A DNA stretch of 64,000 nucleotides, taken from contig NC_063167.1 in assembly GCF_023159225.1 (NCBI RefSeq), forward strand, positions 9,083,734 to 9,147,733, read 5' to 3'. This document shows positions 20,666 through 32,156 of this stretch, one piece after another. The notes below the pieces were generated by a model that worked only from the letters and a program-made list of their open reading frames with translations, had not been told where the DNA came from and ran no database searches. The DNA is from Perognathus longimembris pacificus. Its lineage: Eukaryota; Chordata; Mammalia; Rodentia; Heteromyidae. Position 1 is the first letter of the stretch, and every line of letters starts with the position of its first letter. The position numbers were made by a program, and so were the translations under genes.

Positions 20666-23600
20666 TAAAGTATAGTTGATGACATTAAAAAGATAAATGG
20701 GTGCGCTCACAGCAGCGGAGGGGTACTGAGACACCGCGGGGAGGGGAGGGGATGGGGGGGGGGAAGGTCAGGAGAGCGCCTGCCTAACAAGTGCACAGCC
20801 CCGAGTCCAAATCCCAGAACTGCCATAAATAAATAGGTAAATAAATACATCGAGCAAACCAGCAGACTAAATGGCTAATTACTAGAGGGTATTTTTTCAT
20901 GGAAAGTAGGTCTAAAGAAATTATTTATTGAGGGGCTGGGAATATGGCCTAGTGGTAGAGCGCTCGCCTCGTATACATGAAGCCGTGGGTTCAATTCCCC
21001 AGCACCACATATACAGAAAACGGCCAGAAGTGGTGCTGTGGCTCAAGTTGGCAGAGTATTAGCCATGAGCAAAAACACAAAGCCAGGGATGGTGCTCAGG
21101 CCCTGAGTTCAAGCCCCAGGACTGGCAAAGAAAATATATATATATTGAGAATGCAATACAGCCAGGGTAAGGAGAAATCCAGGAAGGAGGGAGAATCTAA
21201 GCCAGCCTGTCTCAGATGGAAATGGACACTAGCCACGTGGTGTTGCTGTTTAAATTTGGGTTTAAGTTTCAAATGAAAGGAGTTAAAAACTCCCTTCCTG
21301 AGTTGCCACAGTGCAAAGAGCTCCCCGGCAGCGGGGGTTACCCCTCGTGTCCGTCAGCACCGAGGGCTCCGCTGGGCTGTGAGCCAGGAGAGACGGAGTG
21401 TAAAAACTATCATGAGTCTCATTTGCACCCCAGAAGAGGAGAGCTGAGAGGGGGGAGGAGAGGTGGTGTTTTGAAGACATTCTGATTGGAAATATTCTAG
21501 CAATGAACCCTGATGTGCAGCAATTCAGAACTGATCTAGAACCATGGTGATGGAGCTGCAGAACACCGAAGGCAATGAGGAAAGAACCAGAGGAGTTGAC
21601 AGGAAGACGCCACAGCTGAAGATGGAGATGATGGAGCCGTGTCTTCCGAGAGCCAGGGGAAAATAACTGAGCGGAGTGAAGTAGCTCACGCCCGTAATCC
21701 TAGTGACTCAGGACGCTGAGAACCAGAGGATCCCAACTCAAAGCCAACCCCAGCAGAAGAGTCTGGCAGGAGTCTTGTCTCCAGTTAATCAGCAGAACCC
21801 TGGACTGGAGGTCTGGTTCCAACAGTAGAGCACTGGCCTTGAATCAACCCCAGTACCAGCGCGCACACACACACACACACACAAGTTTAAGTTGAAACAC
21901 ACACACGTCTCTGAGCACAGCACGTATTTACACACCATTCTCAGCCACCTCACGAGAACAGGAGCACGGGGTTGGGGCTGGCCTCAGGGCGGAACCACGC
22001 TGGCCTGCGCATGCCCAACACCAGGTTGATCTCTCGCCTCGCCCGGTGTCCTCTGGTCTTCACGCTGTCCTGTCAGGCTGGGTTTATCCTCAACCCATTT
22101 CATAGGCGAAGCCCTAACATTGCAAACAGTTCCCCACCCCCCACCCCCAGCTGGGATGGCTCCCCCCCCCCACCCAAAGCATTTCACCTCCACAGACAGG
22201 CCGTGTTTGCGCAGGCTTTGGGAGCCAGGCGGGGCGGGAGCAGGCCACTGAGGCACAAAGGCCTCTCTGCTGCTCCCGGACACCACCAGTCCCGGGACTG
22301 TGAAACCAGGCCTCAGGCTCCTGAGACTACAGGAGCACACACACACACACGTGCACACACACGCTCAGTTGTTTTTTGTTTTGTTTTTTTTGCCAGTCCT
22401 GGGCCTTGAACTCAGGGCCTGAGCACTGTCCCTGGCTTCTTTGTGCTCAAGGCTAGCACTCTGCCACTTGAGCCACAGCGCCACTTCTGGCCGTTTTCTG
22501 TATATGTGGTGCTGGGGAATCGAACCCAGGGCTTCATGTATATGAGTCAAGCACTCTTGCCGCTAGGCCATATCCCCAGCCCATGCTCAGTTGTCATTCC
22601 CTCTTCCTGACCTCCCTCTCTCCTTCCTGTTCTACCCTTTCATCTTTGTTCTGTGTGTGTGTGTGTGTGTTTCTGTACCGGGGCTTGAACTCAGGGTCTA
22701 GGCGTTGTTCTAGCGCTTGAGCCACGCCTCTCCTTTCAGCTTTTTTATTTTTTGGTCCTTTTCAGGGCATGAGCTCAGGGCTGGCCGCCGTCCCTGAGTT
22801 CCTTTGCTGAAGGCTAGCTCTCTAGATAAGAGTCTCCCTAGGGACTTTCTCTGCCCAGGCTGGCTTTGAACCTCCACCCTCAGATCTCAGCCTCCCGAGG
22901 TGTTGAGCCGCTGGTGCCCGGCTACTTCCAGCTTTTTCAGTAGCTCATTGGAGATAAGGCTCCCGGGTTTCTCTACCTGGCCTGGCTTCGGAGTGAAATT
23001 CTCAAGTCTCAGCCTGAATCTGGCCCGGGTTTAGAGAGGCTCACTGTCCTCCCCGCCCCCCCCTCCCCAGTCTGTGCCACCTGCACTTGGCATTTTTGCC
23101 GGGCGTCCATGCAATCACAGATTGGAGGAAGGGGCTGGGAAGTGTTGGGGAAATGTTCTTGTTCTCTGTCCGAGGCTGCTCCAGACACAGTCTTCTGTGT
23201 AGGAAGGGGATGGCGCTGGGCCCCGTTTATCCCAAGAAAATAAATCACCCACGGGCCCAGGGGGGGAGGGCTGCTGAATTGTTTGCCATGGTGAAAAATT
23301 AGAAACAGCCCCAGTACTTGCCAACAGGAGGCAGGTGAAATCAATCACGAGCACGCGCTCTGGGAACCCCGGGCTGCCTGTCAGACCCGTCCCAGATCGC
23401 CACAGAGATAGCAAGACATCCTCAGCAAGTCGGCCACAAAAGCCCGGAAGCCCTCCGTGCTCAAGGAGGCTGAGGTCTGAAGGTCACGGTTCGAAGCCAG
23501 CCTAGGCAGGGAAAATCCATAGGATGCTTAGATCCGATGAACCAGCAAGGTGCACCTAGCAGCGGTAGAGCTCCGAGCCTTAATGGAAAAAGCTAAGGAG

Positions 23601-24410
23601 CAGCACCCAGGCCCCGAGTAAAAGTCCCGGGACTTGCAGAGGAGAGGAATGACGCACGTCTCCCGTGGCCTGGCGTGTGCCGTGCCAGGCTGTGGGCCTG
23701 GTCTGCATGTGGGTGCTTGTGTGGCCCCAGGAACATGTAACTAGACACGGACCGCTCTTGTTGGGAGGGGGGAGGGGGAGGGGGCTGGCGGGGGGGTGGT
23801 GGTGCGGGCGTTGTCCTTTTCTGCTTGAGTTTTCCTCCTGAACTCATCTCGTCGTTGTTCTTAGTCTTGCACAAGGGAGAAGGCAAAGCTGGGTTGGGAA
23901 GGGGTGCGACGCACGGTTCCTGGGGAGACCCACCCCGCCGCCCGCCCCCTCCCCGCCACGGTGGCCCTGTGCACACCGCCCCCCCCCCGCCCCAGCGTGG
24001 CCCCGCGTGCTTGTGTGTTGCAGACTCGGACGGCCAGGGCAGCCCCACGCGGCACAGCCTGGGCCCGGCGGAGGGCGAGGAGCCGGCCGACCGGCTGCAG
24101 CAGGTGGAGCTGGTCCGGAGCACGCCCATGTCGCGCTGGAAGGCGGGCGCGGTGCAGGCCTGGCTGGAGGTGGTCATGGCCATGCCCATGTACGTCAAGG
24201 CCTGCGCGGAGAACGTGAAGAGCGGGAAGGTAGGCCGTGGGCCGCCGGCGGGGGGGGGGGGGGGAGGGGGGACGGGGGTGGGGAGGGCTCTGCCTGAGCT
24301 GTCTCCTCCCCACCGTGAGCTCAGCTCACCCGGGGAACAGGATGGGGTGCAGGCTCGGTGCCAGCCTTCCCGTCCCCTGGTCCCCAGGGAGGCACCACAG
24401 CCACGGGGAG

Positions 24411-24448
<38 letters not shown>

Positions 24449-27400
24449 AGTGTGTGTCAGTGCCAGTCCTGGGGCTTGAACTCAGGGCTTGTTTGCTCAA
24501 GGCCAGCTCTCTACCACTTGAGCCACAGCTCCATTCCCTTTCACGGTGGTTAATGGGAGACGAGAGTCCCCCAGACCTTCCTGCCCAGGCTGGCTTTGAA
24601 CCACAGCCCTCAGACCCCAGCCTCCTGAGCAGCTAGGCTGACACCTCTCTTCGAGCCCTCGGAAGCCGAGCTGAAGGCTCCGCCTGTGGCCGAGGGGCCC
24701 TGGCGGGGTGGGGTGGCAGGGACAGGAGGGGAAGAGCGGCACGGGGCTGGGGGGGGGGGGGTCGTCCGCGCCCAGGGCAGGGCGCCCCCCCCTCCCACCG
24801 TCCCCTCCCGGGCGCAGGTGCTGCTGAGCCTGAGCGACGAGGACCTGGAGCTGGGCCTGGGCGTGTGCAGCTCCCTGCACCGGCGCAAGCTGCGCCTGGC
24901 CATCGAGGACTACCGCGACGCGGAGGCCGGCCGCAGGTGAGCCCGCCACGCCCCGGCTGGGCGTGGCCGCTGGCGGTGGGGGGGGGGGGTGGAGGGGGGC
25001 GGAGCGGACCCGGGGGGTGGGCCATCGTGTTGGCCTTAGCTCCTTCCACCCAGAATATCGGCGTTCATCGCCAGAATGAGGAGAGCCAAGGTCAGCGCTC
25101 AGCAGGAGAAGGAAGGCCAGGGAGGCCAAGGGAAGGGAAACAGATACAGGCGAGAAAAGGGCAGGAAGGGCCATCTCCCTACCCCACCGTGGCCGGGTGG
25201 GGAGGCCCTGGGAAGCCACAGGGGGTGAGGGGATCACCTTCCCATCAGGGTCCCCCCACGTTGCCCGGAGCCCCCTCCGCCCAGCCCAGCCTCTAGCTTT
25301 CCTCTCCTGGACCGTGGGTGTGGGGCGATCCTCACTCCCCCAGCCTCCAGGAAAGAGATGGAGCCCCTCCCACCCCCGTGGAGGGGAGGAGCCAGCGCTG
25401 CAAACCCCACACTTTCTGCTTTGCATAATTATCTCCTTCGCTGGCTTCCCACCGAGTGCACAGCCTTAATTAATCAAACCTGGTGGTGTGTGTGTGCTGT
25501 TATTTGCAGGAAAGGCTTTGAGGATGAAAATAGAAAGGGCTGGGGGCGGAGAGTCAGGCCACTCACTAGACGCAGGAAAACCAAGTCGGCGTGTGTCCAG
25601 GACTGGGGCTCCCGGCGCCTTGGGGAGCCCCCAAAAAGCCAGTGACAGGAACTTGGGCCACAACTTGGAGCCAGAGGATCCAAAGCCGGCCATCTGGGAA
25701 GACGGGGCTGGGCGGAGGCTAGGAGGACGGGGAGGGGGTCCTGGGCAAGGCACCCCTTTCTGGGCTTCCCCCCTCCTAAGAGTCCCCAGGCATCACGTCC
25801 AGTTCCACCGCCCCCATCTCCAGAGCCTGCGCCATCTTGGATTGCAAGTCTGAGGACAGCGTGCTGGCCCGGCCTGTCCTGGCTCCACCTGGCCTCTTCT
25901 GGTTTGCAGATGGCTGTTTGCCTTGGCACTGGGCTCTCCCATGACAGAGAGGTGGTGGGAACATGGGGGAAGCGAGAGAAGGAGACAGAAAGATCAGCTA
26001 CCACCGCCTGGCCTCAGAAACCCTAAGCACCTCCCACAGGCCCCAAACATCACCACAGGCCAGGAAGTTAGAAATTTGGGGGGATCCACCTTGGTCTCTG
26101 ACCACACCCTGAACAACAGAAACTGTCCTTGTGCAGATGGGGTGATTATAAACAGGCCTCTCACTGGGCATCGGCAGTTCATACTACTCAGGAGGCTGAG
26201 ATCTGAGGATCGTGGTTCAAAACCAGCCTGGGCAGAAAAAGAGATTCGAGGCTCTTATTGCCAATGAGCCAGCAAAGAGCTCCAAGTGCTAAGCTGAGCT
26301 CCACGAGCGGTAAATCAGCAGACAAGCTAAGGGATCGCGCCCAGGCTCTGAGTCCAAGCCCCAGCCAGGACTGGCACAGAAGGCAAGCAAGCAACCAAAC
26401 AAACAAAATCCCTATTTCCAAAATAACCACTGCAAGAAAAAAAAAAAAAGGAAGTGGGGGCATGGTTCAGCAGCAGAGTGCCTGCCCAGCGAGCGTGAGA
26501 CCACCACCAAAAGTCAATAGAAAATAAATTAAAAGATAAGGGCAACAGGAGACTCCGGCTTGCTGGGGGTTGGTAGGGATGAAGGGTGGACGTGAGCAGC
26601 CGCCTAGGGCCATCAGCAGGACCCGGGCAAGGTCTGCTATCTCCCAGGAGGAGCCGCTGCTCCTCTGTGAGCCCACCACGTGCCCTTTGCACCTAACACC
26701 CCCCTCTGGCCTCTCCTGGCTCCCGCTCACACGAGGCTTGCTGCTCTCTAGCTTACCTGGCCGCCCCTGGTGGTCCCAGGTGGGCTGCCGGGGCCTCATT
26801 CCTTCTGTGATGCTGCCACCCTCTGGTGAGCTGAGGGATGACACCCTCGCCGGGAGCCCCTGCGCCCGCTAGGCGCGTGGTCCAGGCCACCACCCTCTGT
26901 GGAGCCTGGGAGAAGTCCTGGAGGTGGCCGAGGGGTGGCAGGAGAGAGGACTGGGAAGAAGCAAAGCCTGGGCTTTAATTCTGTGACCCTGAGGCGCCAC
27001 ACCTGTGGAGAAAGCCGGGCCTTCAGCATAAGCTCGCCTGGGACTGGACGTGCCCAGAGCCCAAAGCCCTGGAGTGGACGCTCCGCGAGGCTATCACCAT
27101 CGCCTCCTTGTTCTCCTCGCAGAAAAACAGGCCCCAGGGTAATGGAGGGGGTGGGACTAGGGAGAGGCATCTTGCTGAGGGGAGGGGCTCTGCAGGGGTG
27201 AGCTGAGGAGGGGGGGAACCCCAGCAGTGCTGTTGCCTGCTGCCTGAGCTCCTTCTGCCCGCCCTGTTTCTCTTGGTGTGTTTGAATAGGGGGCCTCCTT
27301 GGCCACCCTCCATCTTTCTTCCTCTCTCCGTCGCTGATCCTCGCATCTCTTGCTTGCTTTCTGTCCGTTCCGGCGCTGCCCCCGTCCGTCTGTCTGGGGC

Positions 27401-30400
27401 TTTCTTGGCCTCCTCCCCTCCCATTCACTCCCCTTTCCTCAGCAATGGACACCTCTTGCCTCCGCTCCTGCCGCCTCCCCTCACACGCCTTTCTCTGTCT
27501 CTCTCCCCACCAGTCTGTCCAAGGCTGCCGACTTGGACCATCACTGGGTGGCCAAGGCCTGGCTCAACGATATCGGGCTGTCGCAGTACTCCCAGGCCTT
27601 CCAGAACCACCTGGTTGACGGGCGGATGCTGAACTCCCTGATGAAGCGGGACCTGGAGAAACACCTGAACGTGTCCAAGAAGTTCCACCAGGTCAGCATC
27701 CTACTGGGGATTGAGCTGCTCTACCAAGTGAACTTCAGCAGAGAGGTGAGGACCCGGGCATGGGGCAGGGCAGGGCAGGGCTCTCCCCTCTGACATCCAC
27801 TGCCCATCCATCCACCCATCCATCCACACATTAACCCATGCAACCACCCACCCATCCATCTACCCATATGCCCATCCACTCGTCCACCCATCTACCATCC
27901 ATCTACCCATGAATTCACCCAACCATCCACCCCATCCATCCTCCCATCTACCTTCCCACCCATCTACCCACATGCCCAGCCCTTTAGCCATCCACCCATT
28001 AATCTCCCATCCCTATGCCCATCCATTAGTCAATCCATCTACCCACCTGTCCACCAACCAGCCATGAGTTGATAAATCCATTCAACTGCCAACTCATGCA
28101 TCTGTCCTTTACTCGTCTATCTATCCATCTACCCATACATACATCCTCACATTCATCTACTAGGTTCCCCCATCTGTCCTTCAAGCCATCCACTCTACCA
28201 CCTGTCCATCCACTTATCCATCAGTCTATCCGGCCATCTATCTCCTTACTCATCCATCCATCCATTTATCCCTCCGCTATTCTTCTACTAATCCATCTAG
28301 TCATCGATCAGCCAGCCACCCATCCCTTCCTTTCTCCATCTTTTCTTCAGACAACTTTATTGGGCTGGGGCAGTGCTCGATTCAGGAGATTTGGGGAGCC
28401 CTCATCCTGCCACAAGGGAACCACATGAAGTGACAATGCATGGGGAGGCTGTCCTAGGCAGGAAGCCTCAGCTTTGTAAGGGAGAGAAAGTTCCAGATGG
28501 ACAGTGGTGGCTTCTCATACACAGTGAAGTGGGACTCCGAGCTGACGGAGGAGTTGCAGGGCGCAGGCTGGGTGCTGGGTGCAGGGTGAATGGTAACCAG
28601 GGCCTGCAGTGATAGGATGTGGACACTAAGGGACCCCAGAGTGCACTACGCCAAGCTGAGCATTAGCTGAGCACCTCCTCCCAGCCAGACCGGCTGGGAC
28701 AGGCAGTCCTGGGCATGGGGGTCCCTCCAAGCCCACACTCCTGGCTCCCTACACCCCATAAAGTAGCAGCTCCCCACTTCTCAGCAGGCAGCCTCGGCAG
28801 TAGGACTGCAGGCTCGAGCAGCGTGGAGAGCTCTGCTCACACACGCCCATGGAGGCCCCGACCGGGGCGTGGACTCTCCCTCCACGTGTGACCCCGATGT
28901 CCTCTGAGCCCCAACTCCCCTGGTCTCCCGCAGGCCCTCCAGGAGCGCCGGGCCCGCTGCGAGATGCAGAACACGGATCCTGTGGTGTGGACCAACCAGC
29001 GCGTGCTGAAGTGGGTGCGAGACATTGACCTGAAGGTGAGGGGGGGAGGGGACTCGGAGTGAGCCAGGGGACGTGGGGGAGCCGTCGTGGTGCAGGGGGA
29101 CACAATATGGGGCGGATAGTTGAGAGGGTCACGGTGTAGGGGGACACAGTGTTGGAGGACACAATATACAGGGAGATGGTGCAGGGGATCATGGTGTAGG
29201 GGGACATGGTTCAGGGGACACAGGGTAGGGAACATGGTGTAGGGGGAGATGATGTCAGGGGAGATGGTGTAGGGGGGTCATGGTGTAGGGGATACGGTGT
29301 AAGGACATGGTGTAGGGGGACACAATGTAAGGGGACACAGTATAGGGGGACACAGTCAAGGGGAACATGATGTAGGGGGAGATGGTGTAGGAGGTCTTGG
29401 TGTAGGGGGCACGGTGTAAGGGGTCACAGTGTAGGGGGTCTCAGTGTAGGGGAACACAGTGTAGTGGGCACGGTGTAGGGGGACACGGTGTAGGGGGATA
29501 TGGTATAGGAGGTCACAGTGTAGGGGGTCTCAGTGTAGGGGGACACGGTGTAGGAGGTCATGGTGTAGGGGAACATGGTATAGGGGGACATGGTGTAGGA
29601 GGTCACAGTGTAGGGGGGTCTCAGTGTAGGGGAATACGGTATAGTGGGCATGGTGTAGGGGGACACGGTGTAGGGGGACATGGCACAGGAGGTCACGGTG
29701 TAGGGGGTCTCAGTGTAGGGGGACACGGTGTAGGAGGTCACAGTGTAGGGGGGTCTCGGCATAGGGGAACATGGTGTAGCGGGCATGGTGTAGGGGGACA
29801 TGGTATAGGGGGACAGGGTGTATTGGGTCTCGGTGTAGGGGGACACGACATAGGGGGACACGGTGTAGACGATCACGGTGTAGGGGAACAGGGTGTAGGG
29901 GGTCTTGGTGTAGGGGAACACGGTGTAGGGGCCACCCATGCACATACAAAGCCCGTGCCAAGCTCCGTGCAGATCGGCGTCCATTTCAGAACAAATGGGT
30001 CATCAGGACACCCTCTTGTCCCTGAAGGAGGGAGCCCCACTCCACAGGCGGGCCCCTGTCCGGACCCATGTCACGGGGGGACACTGAGCCAGCCTCACCC
30101 TCCTGGGTAGGAGTGGGGTCAGAACTCAGGCACATTTCTGTTCCCAAATACGTGTGGGCTCCTGCCAGGCTCGGAGCTGCTCAGGGGACCTGAGGCTGCA
30201 GTTGTCGAGGCTCTGAGAGTTGGGGAGGGGCTCCCCACTGCTCTTACACAGCCGGTTCCCGGGAGAACAATTGTTGCAGTGGGGGCCACACCCCTACGTG
30301 GGTCTGGCGGCCCCGGGGCCACCCAGCCTGCTGCCTCTGCCCTCAGGAGTACGCCGACAACCTGACCAACAGCGGTGTCCACGGCGCCGTGCTGGTGCTG

Positions 30401-32087
30401 GAGCCCACGTTCAATGCCGAGGCCATGGCCACCGCCCTGGGCATCCCCAGCGGGAAGCACATCCTCCGGAGACACCTGGCAGAGGAGATGAGCACCGTCT
30501 TCCACCCGGCCAGGTGAGAGCACGTGGGGCAGGGGCTGGGCCTCCCACGGAGCTCCCGTTACCCTGACACACCTGGGGTGAGGTGCCTGTGGCCTGTGCT
30601 CCAGCCAGGGCCATGGTTCTCCCTGGTGAGGAGCCGAGGCAGCAGGACCTCCCTCCCTCCAGGAGTGATTCCTCCTCCAGGGCCACACTACAGGCCATGG
30701 GTGGCAGCAGCCGGGTGTGTCTTTCATGATGTCAACAGGGCAAATGGCACAGACTGATTTGTTTCCAAATGCCGAAACGAACCAACCTTGCATTCTGGGA
30801 TAAATCTCGCTTGGCTCTACCAGTGAATAAGGATTTTTCTTTTGCTGAACTTGGTTTGCTAGCATTGTGTGGAGGACTTTGGCATGCGTTTGCATTTGCA
30901 AGGAATATCGATGTGTACTTTAAAAAATTTTTGGTTTGGGTTTTGGGGCTGAGGTCTCAATAGGAAGCCTCCTGGGTGGCTGGGATTACAGGCGTGAACC
31001 CTGGAAGTGGGCTCCTAGTTCACTTCTGGATGAAATCTCAGCTCCGCTTCCCGGGCAGCTCTGGTCTCATCCCCGCCTGGCAGCACAGGGGCTCCGCTTT
31101 ACAGGGGAGAAGCAGCGTGGGGCAGCATTGGGGCTATGCTTTACAGGGGAGAAGCAGCACGGGGTGGGGGCTATGCTTTACAGGGGAGAAGTGACGTTCT
31201 CAGGGTCACACCGAGGGAACCACAGGCCGAGGGCTTTGGCTGCTCTGGCCTGGCTTCTAGGCAGAAGCAGCTTGGATTTGCTGAGGTCCATGGAGGTGTA
31301 GGTTCTGGGCCACAGCTGGAGCCAGCAGTGCAGTCAGAGAAACACAGTGGAGCCCAGGGGGGTTCCACAGTTGGCCTAAAATCCAGAAGAAAAAGAGAAG
31401 GGGCAGGTAGGAGGGTGGGAGGCAGCCAGGGCTCCGGGCTCCTGACCAGATCCCCTTCATGGCCGTTCGCACCGAGCCTGAGCTTCCTCACCTCCAGCCT
31501 GGCTGTGCCGACACAGGGCAAACCGCGAGATTAGACAGTGCCAGGCTCCAGGCGCCAGGCACTCATACCTGTGATCCTAGCTAAGAAACAGCTCTGAGGA
31601 TCTCTGTGGGAAGCCAACCTAGGAAGGCAAGCCCCATGACACTCTTATATCCACGTCACAAGTAAAAAGCCAGAAGTGGAGGTATGGCTCGAGTGGTAGA
31701 GCACCAGCCTTGGGCAAAAAAAAAAAACCAACACAGCACCCAGGCCTTGGGTTCAAGCCCCAGTACCAGCACAAAACAAAACAAAAAGATAACGAAGACG
31801 GGCACGACAGCACAGAGAGCAGCAGACATCGCCAGAGGGACGTGGTTCTGTGAACAATCTAACTTATATACAAAAAAAGAAAGCCAGGGGGCTGGGAATG
31901 TGGCTTAGTGGTAGAGTGCTTGCCTCGTATACCTGAAGCACTGGGTTCGATTCCCCAGCACCACATATACAGAAAACGGCCAGAAGTGGCGCTGTGGCTC
32001 AAGTGGCAGAGTGCTAGCCTTGAGCAAAAAGAAGCCAGGGACAGTGCTCAGGCCCTGAGTCCCAGGACTAGCAAAAAATAAAAATAA

Positions 32088-32156
<69 letters not shown>

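Larger units (their letters stand above)
15262..24023 (+). other. KAZN: KAZN intron between short-isoform 3' end and first SAM exon
   Basis: Genomically part of the 13059-24023 intron for long transcripts. It holds many SINEs (listed), a MIR (17480-17630), a CCAAT-bearing tandem array (19993-20089) and an L1-like scrap near 23,270-23,340. The stretches 15,290-15,900, 16,390-16,860 and 18,575-19,100 show nothing recognisable beyond C/G runs. The Ala-rich acceptor region for 24024 starts near 23,940. Confidence 0.8.

Noticed and set aside
20933..21130. tRNA gene-like box A/box B pairs in many places
   Set aside because: They belong to SINE copies with linkers and tails and cannot fold into an intact tRNA.
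27795..28345. CRISPR-like array
   Set aside because: Tetranucleotide slippage repeat without constant repeat/unique spacer structure, in a vertebrate intron.
29424..29984. 186-codon minus-strand open frame with SPYTV-type repeats
   Set aside because: It is the translation of the 15-bp minisatellite, whose length is a multiple of three and which lacks stops in this frame.
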